This document shows, in pieces, positions 50,389 to 61,940 of a stretch of 64,000 bases of DNA. The notes under the pieces are model-generated. The model was given only the letters and a program-made list of their open reading frames with translations. It made no database searches and was not told where the DNA came from. The stretch's first letter is position 1. The number at the start of each line of letters is the position of its first letter. Both the position numbers and the translations under genes were made by a program. The stretch lies in assembly GCA_025642065.1 (NCBI GenBank), contig JAODUP010000566.1, forward strand, positions 82,501-146,500. The letters are read 5' to 3'. This stretch comes from Paralvinella palmiformis (lineage: Eukaryota > Annelida > Polychaeta > Terebellida > Alvinellidae).

Positions 50389-51043
50389 CATCGCATCTCG
50401 AGTGGTGGCATTGGATACAGCTCGTGTGGTTGGTTTGCTTTATATAACAACTTTAGTTGTATATATAATTCACCTTAGTTGTTTGTGGGAATAGAATTAT
50501 CTTTCCTAGGTCCAGTTATGTCCAGTCTGTAATATGACATTCAAGGCTAACTTCAGTCTCCTTGTCATTAATAAAACCCTATATTATAATTGTTGTTATA
50601 TCGCAGACATTAGGTCTGATCTGAAAATGTTAATATATAGAACGGCAATTCCACCATAACGGTCTGCTAAAGCGCCGATGTAAATTGTTATAATGGTGAC
50701 GAGAAGGTCATAGTATTTATTGGATTAGTATGTTTATGAGGTATTTGACCCTCCAGCAAATATCACAAGGCATATTATGCTGCGGTTGAGAAAGTTCCGT
50801 TTTCTATGCGTGGAGACTATATTTCCCGGTTCCCGCATTCAAGAAAAGCTGATCTAGAGCTGTATATTCCATGTACTATTTGCGTCTTTTGAGGGACGCC
50901 GTTTAGGTGTCTGGCCTGGTTATCCGGCATTTAAATGACTGTAGCAGGCACAGTACGCTCTTAAAGCATTATATGTACTCCTCACTCAGGAATAGAAACA
51001 CTGCATCGCATCTCGAGCGGTGGCATTGGACACAGCTTGCTTG
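50389..51043 (+). repeat. Dispersed repeat family B, right copy
   Basis: It contains the end of one unit (50,389-50,570, with ATCGCATCTCGAG) and the start of the next (from about 50,615, AGGTCTGATCTGAAAATG, to 51,043, again through ATCGCATCTCGAG at 51,006-51,018). It matches 540-1,110 in inverse orientation. It is cut at 51,043 by the 3' end of the RNase H-bearing LINE. Confidence 0.8.
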
Positions 51044-54000
51044 CTTGTAGTTCGGGGAGTATCCCCAGGCTGTCGCTTTTTGGCACAGCCTCTATGGTGG
51101 AGTCCTTCTCCGTAGAGTTTCTCTATCTGAAAATGGCTTTGTAAAGTTCCGGTCCCGGACGTACCTGTGCCGAACCTTTACAAAAGATTTAGGGTGTGTT
51201 GTTTGGCTTTTGCCAGATGTATGGGTCTTTTTTAAATAAGGGTATTATTATGTGTGGCGTGGCTGTGACTTTGTGTATTATAATGACTGTTTTTTTCTAT
51301 GCCGGTTAGGTTGTGTTGTGCCGGAGTTAAGAGGTTGTCGGCAGGCTGGGAAGGCGGCACAATTAATTAGATAGTGGACGGGGTAAAAGTTTTGGTTACA
51401 ATGTAAGCAGAGTGCTTTATTATTTGGGCCGACAAAGCTTTTTGTGTGCCACCCAGCAGCGGAGGCGACGTATGTGTACGTCTGCTATTCAGTTGTTTAT
51501 GATGTGAATGCCGGGAACAATGGTTTTATTGTACCAGGTACTTAATTTGGCTGTGTCTTGATTTGGTGTTATTTGTTTGTGTAGATATTCTGTTATCATG
51601 TGTTTACCGTCGATATTTGTGTGGCTGGGAACCCAATGTAGAGTGGTTAGACTGCCACGTTGGCTTAATGCGGAGGCGGAGTTAATAATTTTCGTTGTGA
51701 TTTCTGGATATGTTCGTGTTTTTGTTTGTGCCAGAATTTTGATGGCTGCCATCGAGTCTGAGTGTATGATTGTGTCTTCGTGTCTGTCCTGTGCCTCCCG
51801 CCATGCGAGGGCGGTGTGTATGGCGTGAAGTTCTGCTAGATTGATTGGTGTGTGGTCGGGGAGTCTTCCACGGGGATTTCGGTGTACTCCCCCACAACAG
51901 GCCCAGGCAGATTTTCCATCCTGGCGAACACTGGCATCTGTGTAGATGTTTATTGCTGCCTGGTATCTGTTCAGTGAAAGGATCCTGTCCGACACCTCAG
52001 TGAATGCCCCTTGTGGGTCTTGGGTTTTAGATTTTTTGTTTACGATAATAATGGTCAATGAACAGTTTCCTTGGCATCCGGAGGGTGGATTGCTGGAATG
52101 CCCATGTCCCTCTGAATAGCAGCTGCTTTCATGGCCCAGCTTCTATTAATGTGTACTCTGGGGTCTTTGTATAAGCTTTCTTGTATTTTAGATGTGATTT
52201 GTACTGGGTCCGGTTTTGTCCCTGTTCTTAATATGCATTTGGCTGTGTCTCCTCTTACGAGATGGGCAATTGGGGGATGCCGGCTTCTCTGCTGATAAGG
52301 GCAGAGGGGCAGTTGGGGGGAGTCCTAAGACATATTTAAGTGCAGTTCTTTGTGCTATTTCTATGTGTTTAATTGCTGTTTTAGATGCAAGTAGGTAGAT
52401 TGGGGCCGTATAAAGAAGTATGGATTGAATTAGGGCTTTATAAAGATTAATAAGATTGTTTGTGTTTATTCCTACTTTAACATTAGAAATAATTTTTATT
52501 ATGTTTAGTCGAGAGTAGATTTTTTGTTTTGTTTGTAGTGCGTGTTTGTTGAAATTGAGGTGGTTGTCTATGATGACGCCTAAGTATTTGTACTGTTTGA
52601 CTATTTCAATGTCTTGTTTGCCTATATGGAAGGTGTTGTGTTGTTTTGAGTCGGTGTTGAAGGCAATTATTTTAGTTTTGGCGGGGGAGAAGTTTAGACC
52701 TAGGTCATTGGCTTTAGATGCTGTTGTGTCGAGGGCGGTTTGTAGTTTTTTGGCCGGCCTTGAGCCGTGTGAAATAATGACTATGGCGTCGGCGTAAGCC
52801 AGGATTTCGACACATGGGGGTAATGATATGGAGATTAGTACTGTAATTAGGGCGTTAAATAGTGTAGTTGAGAGGACGGAGCCCTATGGGGAGCCTGTAG
52901 TAAGTGGGTGAGTCAGATTTTACCCCTTGAACTGTAACTTCAATTTCTCTATTTTCTAGGAAGTCTTCTACCCACGATATTATTCTTCCCTTGATGCCGA
53001 GGGAGATTAAAGCGTCTAAGATGACGATGTGGTTAGCCCTTTCAAAGGCTTTATCTAGATCCAGAAAGGCAGTGTAGATAGACTGTGCCGAATCGCGTTT
53101 TTGTTTTTGGTCTGGGGAGTTTAAATATTAGTCTGTTGAGAATTAGTCTCTCCATGATTTTTAGTATTGTAGGGAGGAGAGATATTGGTCTGTAGCCTCT
53201 GCCATCAGGTTTAGGGATAGGGACGACGATTGAGGATTTCCAGAGTCTGGGAATTCGTCCTTTTCTCCAGGATTGGTTAAAGAGATGTAGAAGTCTAACT
53301 TTGAAAGAAGGGGGAGTTTGGAGTAAAAGATGTATGTAAGTTTGTCTTCTCCAGGCGCGGAGTGTTTTGGTGTTGATAAAACTGTTTCCAGTTCGTGTGG
53401 TGTGAAAGGGGTGTCTGTGTCTGCGTGTTCACCTTTTGCTAGGTATATTGAGTGCAGTCTTTCTGGTTGTTGTTTTCTAGAGCTGGTTTGACCTCTTAGG
53501 GTAAGGTTTGGTAGTCAGCTCTAGTGGCAAAGTGGTGTACTAATTTGTTTGCTTCTTCTTTGGGGTTGATTACTTTAGGTTGGGATTTTTTTTATCTCGC
53601 GCCAAATTTGCGCCGAGCCCATGTCCCCGAGTTGTTTGCACCAACAGTCAAATTGGTCCTCTTTAATTATGTGAAGTCGTCGTCGCGTTTCTCGTTTTGC
53701 TGCTCTTATTTCTGCTCTATTTTGAGATGTCGGGTGAGCTTTAAAAACTTTTGTCAGTTTGCTGACTTCTTTGGTCCATCTCCTTGCTTCTGGTGTTAAG
53801 AAGGAGCGAAGATGTCTTGGGCGATTTTGGAGCACTATGGGGATGGCTGCTGTTGCGGCTTTGTTAATATCGTGAGTTAATTTACGAAGTAGGTCATCTA
53901 GAGATGGATTTTTGTCGGTGTCGTCGGCCGATAATCCGTGTAGTCGGTCTGCAAATTGTTTCCAGTTTGCTTTGTCGGTGTCCCATTTGGGTTGTCCTAG

Positions 54001-54371
54001 GCTTTCTGGTACGTTCGTGAAAGCGTCAGATAGTACTATAACTGTGGCTATGTGGTCTGAGGTTAGAGCTTCTAATTGGCTCTGATTTATTTGTGTGAGG
54101 ACTGTGGTAGATATTGTATCCGGGAATTTTTACTGAACATTTAGTGTTTGTAAGGGTTTCTTGTAGTAAAAATATGTCTGGTTGTTTGTCTTCGATGGCT
54201 GCAATTAGGATATTTTGTTGCAGTGGAAGCCTCGGATGTTCCAGGAGATGATGTTGAGATCTCTCCCGAGCTGTCCTTTGCTTTCACTGGGGTATATTGT
54301 TTTATGGGTTTTGGTTTTGTCTGGGCTGTTGTTTTGGCTGACCCCAGAGCCACTTCCAGGATCGAGTCCAA
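51044..54371 (-). mobile_element. Decayed LINE with endonuclease, RT and RNase H (I/Nimb-like)
   Basis: From the 5' side (high coordinates): endonuclease start NIISWNIRGF (about 54,225-54,255), a shortened endonuclease, then a linker (53,575-53,835, EARRWTKEVSKLTKVFKAH), RT with FLDLDKAFERANH (about 53,030-53,070) and GSP-stop-GSVLS (about 52,890), catalytic box AYADAIVI instead of YADD (about 52,780-52,800), QYKYLGVIIDNHLNFNKH (about 52,545-52,600), and RNase H (51,489-52,058) with IYTDAS, NLAELHAIHTAL, IIHSDSMAAI and WVPSHTNIDG. The usual final G-N-E-x-x-D of RNase H is lost. The 3' UTR runs to 51,044. It is not active. Confidence 0.88.
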
Positions 54372-56890
54372 GGTACATTTCTTAATTTTTCACTTTTTAT
54401 AACTATTTTAATTTTTGTTTTATACATACACATCATTGGATCTTTCATGAGTTTATCTACATAACATGAAGATAAACAAGTCTTTCACATTAGTAATAAT
54501 TGTTTTTCCTCTATGTCATATTATGTACACCAATCAAATAATGTTTATATCGTGTCGCAAAACATTTAGTAGTCCCTTTTAAGATATAACTTTGGTTTAA
54601 TTGAGTTCCATATTTTTGGAGCCATATTTGCTATGCTCCTAGTAGCTACAATTGTTCTGGTTTTTGGTAGTCGCAGCTTTCGTGCCTTACCTTGAAGTGT
54701 ATTTCTCTCACCATAATATAGGTATGAAAATATATGACAATCTTAGACGATTGGTTACATAAGAATGAGCACATTTAGCAATTTGCAGTTTATAAATATC
54801 GTTGATTTTAAGTAATAGGGGATATTTAAATAAGGGTTCAATATGAGTATTGAATGAATAACCAGTAATTATGCGTACAATCGTCTTTTGTAGAACAATT
54901 AATTTATTAAAATAAATATTGTATGTGTTTCCCCACAAAACTATTCCATACAGTAAATTTGGATACACAAGGCAATAATATAACTGCTTTAAATATTTTC
55001 TATTTAGTGAGTGTATGGCTCGCTAGTAATGTGTTTTGATCCCAATTCATTTTTTCATCTATAATTACACCGAAAATTTTAACTTCGGATGTGTGTGTGA
55101 TTAAAATTTGGTAAATGTTTATATCTGGTCGTTGTTTCGGGACAATTTTGGAGTTTGAAAATAGCATCTAGTAAGTTTTTGTCAAATTGAGAGAAAGCTT
55201 ATTAGAATTGAATCAGTCCATTAGACTTATGTCCATTAGGTTATGACCATATATGGTAGTATCATCTGCAAAAAGTATACAGCCAGAGCTAGTTAGACAG
55301 TCACATATATTATGAACAAAAGTGGCCCTAGTACAGATCCCTATGGTACACCTATATCAATGCTCTCAACTTCCGAATCTTGCCCATTATAATTTACATA
55401 ATGTTTCCGTTCAGCTAGATAGCTTCTAAACCATTCAAGGGCATGACCTCTAATGCCATAATAATGTAGGTTTTTTAAACGAATTTCATGATTAATGGTG
55501 TCGAATGCACGGGATAAATCACAATAGATGGCCAGCATAGATTCCTTGGTGTCTAGGTATTTCCAAATATCACTTATTAATTTTGTCACAGCATCAGTTG
55601 TGCAGTATTGTTTTCGAAAGCCAAATTGCTTATCATTCAATATATTTGCGCGATTTAGAAAAGTATATAATCTCTTGTGTATGACGTTTTCAGAAACTTT
55701 GGACAGTGTTGGAAGCAATGATATGGACCTATAATTTGTAAATGTAAATGTGATTTAGATTTATATATTGGTATTACCTTGGAAAGGAATCCTGGAACAG
55801 TGGCACTAGTTATTGATTTGTTAGTGATAATACTAATGGGATAAGCAACAGATGTATCTAGTTCCGATGTAATGTTTTCATGGCCATTTTTTGGTTTCAG
55901 GTTTTGTAATATTTGCCAAATTTCGTTATAATCAGTAGGAGTCAGATACATAGATTTGTCATTGGGTACTCTCTTTTTTCTCAAATAAACATCAGGCTGA
56001 TACGTTGACGGCGATATTTATCGGCATATATTTTACCAATTTTTGTGAAGAATTTACAAAATTCATTTGATATATATTTAGGGTCAGTTATTACATTACC
56101 ATCAACCTTGAAAGCTGTTGTAATAATAGTCTTATCGGCAGATCTATTTAATATTGTGTTTATTGTTCTCCAAATCATTTTTGTATTGTTATGATATTTC
56201 TTAAAAAGGTTAGCATAATATAATTGCTTGGCGATTCTTTTCAATTGATTGTATTTGTTCCTATATGTTACATACTTTTTATAATTGGGATCTGTATTTG
56301 GCTTTTCTACGTTCTTGCTATACAGTATTTTTATTTAATGTTGTTTTGATTACTGGAGCAATGTCATCCAAGATTATTTTCAGTGTATCATTGAAGCTTT
56401 GGTATGCATGTTCAATATCGATGTTTCTTAAGTAGTCCCAGTTAATTTGTTGCATGCGTTCTTTTATCAGTTATAGAGATTGCGGTGTAATATTCCTTCG
56501 TTCGATTATTTTCGTTTTCAGTTTTTCATGGGGGCATCTTTTTGTCGATATGGAGCAAAAAATTGGCAGATGATCTGAAATATCTTCAAGCAATATACCT
56601 GATTTAATGACAGTGTCTTGCTGAATATTATTTGTATATATATTATCAATAAATGTTTGTGAGTGATCAGTTATTCTGGTAGGCTTAGATGTGCATGGTA
56701 AGAAGGAATTAGCTATAAATATATTTAATAAAGATGATGTTTGTGGGTGATTATCAACCTTAAGTAGGTCAAAGTTCTGATCGGTACCTAGAATAACCAA
56801 AGTTTCATTTTTTATTTTTTTGAAGATATGCCTCACCAGAGTGTGAGGATTAATTCGTGCATGAATATCTATGAATTGGGTTCCTTAATA
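54372..56890 (-). mobile_element. Decayed APE-type LINE (Jockey/CR1-like), nearly full RT
   Basis: Minus-strand pieces in order: endonuclease end DQNFDLLKV to SGILLEDISDHLPIF (56,836-56,560), linker MIWRTINTILNRSADK (about 56,150-56,190), RT start, KQFGFRKQYCTTDAV (about 55,585-55,630), IYCDLSRAFDTINH (about 55,490-55,535), YYGIRGHALEWFRSYL, GVP-stop-GSVLGPLLFI (about 55,330-55,365; Gln codon now TAG), LFADDTTIYG (about 55,250-55,280, catalytic residues intact but in another frame), and the C-terminal YPNLLYGIVLWGN (about 54,930-54,968). It abuts the start of the RNase H element. Confidence 0.88.
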
Positions 56891-57204
56891 TATCCAATTG
56901 GTTAACATAAATATGGAAGGTATTCAATTTAAGTAAGTAAGTTGTTAACATCACAATGGTCCAAGGCACACAATCACCAACACCGGCACCTATCCGAGGA
57001 CACACACAGAGTGCTACATACATGCACAAACATACACATACCAATACATGCATAACAACACAACAATATATTAAACATTCTTACATACACATCTACATGC
57101 ATATACCTACATAACATTCAAACACACGCACACACACACACGAGCACACACATACACACTCTATTCCTCTCTCATACTATTTTTACAATTACTCTCTAGG
57201 ACGC
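56891..57204. other. CA-rich spacer between LINE and family A
   Basis: Simple-sequence-rich DNA with scattered ACACAC runs (57,118-57,160). No gene is visible. Confidence 0.6.
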
Positions 57205-57847
57205 TAATATTGGGCGTGGATGAGAGTTGAGTAAATGATTAACTTAACTCTGAGAGGATTTTCTGTTAGACTTGAGTAAATCAAAGTATTTACTAGGATT
57301 AAGGCCATATTTCCTAATAGTCCAGGAATAATCTATTGTTCAGTATTGCTACTTCAATTTTAGCTTAGTCAGTTGGTTGCTTCCATGTGTAGACATAGTA
57401 TTTGTTGGATACTGAAATCGAAGCTGTTAGGCTGGCTAGCTGACGAGCCGGGAACATATAAAGGGGCTAGATTTTCATCGCAGAACCGATCACATCTTTT
57501 TCAGGGCCATTTATTTAGGTAGGATTGTTAGGCTATACGAACCTAGAATGAACTAGATGTCGTCATGTGGTTTAATGATGAGCTAATATTTGACACCAAA
57601 GTTTCCAGTCAACAGCAATTTGCTGTGGTGGTAAAATGTTATGTAGAAGTTTCTTTTGAATCGCAGCAAAATACTGTTGACTGCAAGCTTTGGTGACAAA
57701 TATTAGGTCATCGTTAAACCATAAGCACTTGCTCGTTACTCAGTTATATGGTGTCCAATGGTGCAATTTGTATGCAGTTCCGCTGCCTGTACGTACGTTC
57801 AACCGGTTTCCTGTCGGCGTGATACATATCAAAAGCGGACTTTTTCC

Positions 57848-57901
<54 letters not shown>

Positions 57902-57965
57902 CCTAGTGTGATAGATTTGTGAATATGTAACTATATATTTAGCTTTATATATATTTAGGCTTATA
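57205..57965 (+). repeat. Dispersed repeat family A, copy 3
   Basis: It has the same order as copy 2: the promoter-like part with CATATAAAGG (57,455-57,464), then TTTCTTTTGAATCGCAG-type sequence, then the CCTGTCGGCGTGATACATA block (57,808-57,826). It is more diverged and ends in a (TA)n run at 57,852-57,900, with a weak continuation after the SINE. Confidence 0.65.
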
Positions 57966-58215
57966 TATGTGTTCTAGCGGTTAAGTAGCTGGCACTTTGT
58001 GCCAAAAGTCACAGTCTCGATTCCACCAAGAAGTCAAAACTTTTTCAGGGATTAATTTCTCGGCTCACAGCACCGTGGGTGGTTGACCACGTTAAATGGC
58101 GCTGCCGTCTCCACTGAAATGATTAAAATACAGGGGGATCCTAAAGACCCCCAGGACGTAACACACTCAAGCATCTTTCCGTACTACTCCCCTGTGAGTC
58201 GTGGGGGACATCTGT
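57966..58215 (+). mobile_element. tRNA-derived SINE (family C), copy 2
   Basis: A box TAGCGGTTAAGTAGCTGG (57,975-57,992) and decayed B box TCTCGATTCC; body GATTAATTTCTCGGCTCAC and GTTAAATGGCGCTGCCG as in copy 1. It is inserted next to family A copy 3. Confidence 0.8.
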
Positions 58216-58322
58216 GGAAATAAGTGCTTACGCTTTCTGTGCTATCCCTGTTCCATGATCATAGATTATAAAACGAAAGCAAACCGATCAATCAGTGCAT
58301 GCGTATATTTATAGAGTTACAG

Positions 58323-58455
58323 GACTGGTGAGATATTACACATGTCTCAGCAAGAAAAGTCGCCACTCTGAATTCAGTCCCCTGAAGAAACGTCCAGAGT
58401 TTGAATTCACGGTTCGAGATTCTCTGTGCCTGTGCCTTATTATACACAGCTAAAA
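58323..58455 (+). repeat. Fragment matching window start (family B-associated), inverted relative to 1-140
   Basis: Reverse complement of 1-140 with few differences, including AAAAGTCGCCACTCTG and TCTCTGTGCCTGTGCCTT. The fragment may be part of the same composite repeat as A and B. Confidence 0.85.
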
Positions 58456-58639
58456 CACACACACACATATATCCTTAAACATGCATTATCAGTCTCAGAT
58501 TCCTCATAACGCCAATGCAATAAAGTTTTGTCATTATTATAACAGGTTGTTCTCTTTTAGCGTTAATATGTATAATATAGAATATGTTTTATTATTATTA
58601 TTATTAATTCAAGTCATGTAAAACCACCTTGAATTAATT

Positions 58640-60420
58640 TGTGGTATTGTTTAATGGATTTATCCTGCTGGGGGCATCTGATACATTGCAAACTAAATTT
58701 ATTTGCACGAAAATATGGTTGTAGAGATATTGAACATGCTAGGTTTTGCGATCATTGCATATTAGGAATAAATATATATGCTAAATTCATAGGGTCACCA
58801 AATGGCAAATGGACTATATCAAGGAGAGCCGTGATAGCGCAGTTAGTTAGAGCGTAGGACTCGTAGACGAAGGGTCGCGGATTCGAGGCTCCGTGAGCTG
58901 CAATGTTGTCATGTGGCGACTGGTTCACTCATCCATTAAAAATTGAGTACTTGACAGTACGCGATGATTATTTGTTTGAATAACGCTTTGCGCCTATAAT
59001 GGCAGCATGCGTTGTATGCTGCTTTGGGAGTTGAGATGTGTGCTGGGTGGAAACAGGTCTGAGCCAGGGAAAATAATACTGTACAGCATCCCAGAACAGG
59101 GTTACCTGGTTCTGGCGTTATATAAACATGCATTATTATTATTATTATTATATATACAAAGGACACTTTGCTTTGATTACCTTTTGGATTAAGCCCCTCG
59201 ATATTAGCATATATTATGCTTGGTAACCTTTCCCTCACGGCTTATAGGGTGATTTTGGGTTGTGCTGTTGTCAGGATCATAATGGCCCAAAATTGGTTAC
59301 CTGTGAGTTTTGTCATTAAGTGAATATCAGTCTATGTATTTGTTTTTAATATGCACGTATTTGCAATTTTTAAAAACATTTATGAATATTCAGGGAGGTT
59401 CTACACATTCTGGGGTGAATGAATTCACATTTTCTGCATTTGCAGCAACCAGTGTTTGCATTGTCGTCATACGTAATAACTTTCTTGCATGATTTTTGGG
59501 TCTCTATAATCATGTCCCCCCCCCCTGAAATACCATGCTTACACTAAATACTTAATCTAAAGCCTCATTCATCTAGCCTTGGTTATTGGCTATGATTTTG
59601 TTTTTGTAATGGTTGATGGGGTGTTATTAAATATTTTCTTATACACAAGTATTATTATTTTGCACTAGGGTGGTACTCGATGCCATTTTTGATTATGTGC
59701 TTATGGCTTTTGGGCCAAGAATTGCATGGGAATCGCAATATGAGCTTGGCCAGTTAAATCCTTTTTGTCTGTCAGTGTCTTTATATGTTGCATTATTTAT
59801 CTGATGTACGAATCATGTATGCCTTGAATGCAGAGAAAACAGCTTATTGGATTTTGTGTATCAAATTCAATGTAGTATTTTCGTGCACAAGAGGTTTCTG
59901 GCAATAGGTTTTCAATTCGGGTAATCAACCAGTTCGCTATATTGTGTTTTGCTTCGTCCAGGAGGACACCATTATTAATAAATTGTGCAGCTATTTTTAG
60001 TTTGACGGTTGTGCACGTCATAATATTTGTTAAAATTGAGCTGCTATCCATCCCTCGGTTGTATTCTGCTAACACTTGCTTTACATACATTGATATTATG
60101 GGCCAGTGTCAACTGGTTTGACAGAATTGTATCTGTCATAGTCTTGCCAACCCGGGAGCCAATTGCTCCATCTTACTCGTCTTCTGCCATGTTGTGGCTT
60201 ATGCTGGGGAGAATTTTATATTTATTGGCTAAAACAATATGTTTTGAGATAGTCTCATTGACATATAAATCGAAACAATGTCCAAAAACACAGTTTTATA
60301 GCTCTGCGATGGGCAATACTTGAGGATGTTGACTTCTGTACAGTTTGCTAGTAGCCTCTTTGTTTCGGTGCAAAAAAACTTATTAATAATCTAATGAGGC
60401 AAGATGTTTTTGGTGTTATT
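58640..60420 (-). mobile_element. 5' part of a LINE (ORF1-like and endonuclease start), split by a SINE
   Basis: The minus strand carries an ORF1-like stretch (59,797-60,090, from MYVKQVLAEYNRGMDSSS), then a cysteine-rich block TGCCKCRKCEF (about 59,425-59,460), then the endonuclease-like start SIIYANIEGLNPKGNQSK (about 59,165-59,218). The frame resumes beyond the inserted SINE with HLPFGDPMNLA (about 58,780-58,815). It is broken by stops, and no RT follows. The clade is uncertain; an I/Nimb-like ORF1 is possible. Confidence 0.5.
58826..59150 (+). mobile_element. tRNA-derived SINE (family E) with an L2-like tail, inserted in a LINE
   Basis: The tRNA-like head GCCGTGATAGCGCAGTTAG (A box) and GGATTCGAGGC (B box) lie at 58,829-58,893. 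A 200-bp body follows, and then a 3' end GGCGTTATATAAACATGC plus (ATT)n, like the ends of L2-type LINEs. Flanks TATATCAAGGAGA (58,813-58,825) and TATATACAAAGGACA (59,150-59,164) may be a target duplication. The head has lost anticodon-stem pairing, so it is not a working tRNA gene. Confidence 0.75.
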
Positions 60421-60484
60421 ATCAGCTATGAGATATTAGTTATCAATTGTCTTAATTATAAGGCCTAATTCGCATGACCATGCG

Positions 60485-61320
60485 AATAATAATAATAATA
60501 ATAATGTATATTGAACAAAAAGCAGAAGCCATTCAAAGGTGCTGTACACATATTATGTAATATAATAATACCCCAAATAATACGTCTGTAAAAACCCTGT
60601 AAGTCATTTAAAAGACAATATTATTTATCTGTGAAAGCAACCTTGAACAGGTGTGTTTTTAGAACGGATTTGAAAATTTCAAAAGAATACGCATTTCTAA
60701 TATCTGCTGGCAACCTATTCCACAGAGGGAAGCTGCAAGACTAAATGCACAATCACCATATGTCTTGAGTGAGATACTGGCATCTGGAATGATATCTGAC
60801 TGAATGATCTGAGTTTTCGGGATGACTTTCTGATGGACACCGCTACACGCAGGTATTTAGGTGCCATATCATTGATAGATTTATAAGTTATTAATACAAT
60901 GGATACGGTGTCTAACAGGTAGCCAATGTAGAATTTGGAGAATTGTGGTGATATGATCATATTTTCGAGTATTATTCTCGCACTATTCTGAATTCACCGA
61001 AGACGATTGCTCTTATAACAAGATATGCAATATAAGAAGGAGTTACAATAGTCAATACGAGATGCAAAACAAAGGCATTGACTACAGTTACAAGTGGTTC
61101 TTAGCTCAAGAAAACATTTAAACTGTTGACGTTCTTAAGATGTTAGTAGACAGCTCGGCATATTGATGTTATAGGTTCATACATGTTAATATATTTGTCC
61201 AAAAATAAACCCTAGATTTTTACTGACCTGTTAGGGATAATGGATTATGCACCCATCTGTAAATATAGTGTCTTTAGGAGATTTAACGCAATGTGGTGAA
61301 TAATCCTTGATATTACAACT
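60485..61320 (-). mobile_element. L2-like LINE 3' end, copy 2
   Basis: Minus-strand copy of the element at 23,712-24,602. It shares the (AAT)n tail (60,485-60,503 on the plus strand), LITYKSINDMAPKYL (about 60,850-60,893) and the region down to CACTATATTTACAGAT. It is more decayed, with several frameshifts. Confidence 0.85.
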
Positions 61321-61854
61321 ACTCTCCTATAAGTTTATTTCAAATAATAATTGATAGTTTCTGAATGTTCAAAGGTTCCTTGTGTTAGCAGAAAGAAATA
61401 AACAATCATGAACAACGATAAGAATTGTTTAATTTCAAGGCATAAATCCAGAAATGCTAAAACTCCATGGACGACTAAAATACTACTCTTTTTATTCGAA
61501 ATCGACAATAATTGTCACCGTATATTATAATAATCTAATGTGATATTATGATACCGATTTCCCGCGGTGAATAATTATTATAATTTCGCGAGAAATAAAA
61601 AATAAAAATATATATATATATAAAGGTAACATTTAATCACCGATAATTTATGGTTTTTCGAGAATGTCGGAATCCGGATTGTGCGTTAGACTTGTATCAT
61701 GCGCTTTTAGCAATCAGCTCCTGTGCGAAGTACATTTTCCCATTTATAAGTTAACAAATTAGACCTATTAGTAATACAAAACTCCATTTTAATATAGATC
61801 ATGCCTGTCCTGAATTGGTTCGAGCTGTTTCCTCGGGCACTGGTTACACATTGA

Positions 61855-61925
61855 AGGCATGGTAGAGCGGCCAATGTCAAGGGAGGTATCCTGCCAACAC
61901 GGATACGAGTCGGAATGATCTAATC
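61855..61925 (-). mobile_element. Family D SINE tail fragment
   Basis: The minus strand reads ACTCGTATCCGTGTTGGCAG and CCTTGACATTGGCC, aligned with the body of the 15.2 kb copy. It lies in the likely 3' UTR of the four-pass membrane protein gene. Confidence 0.4.
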
Positions 61926-61940
61926 ATCGCGCTGTCATAT

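Noticed and set aside
50182..50494. Overlapping frames through the AC repeat on both strands
   Set aside because: Poly-(Thr-His) and poly-(Cys-Val) translations of a microsatellite.
58829..58900. Functional tRNA gene
   Set aside because: A and B boxes are present, but the anticodon stem does not pair, and the sequence continues into a SINE body with a LINE-like tail.
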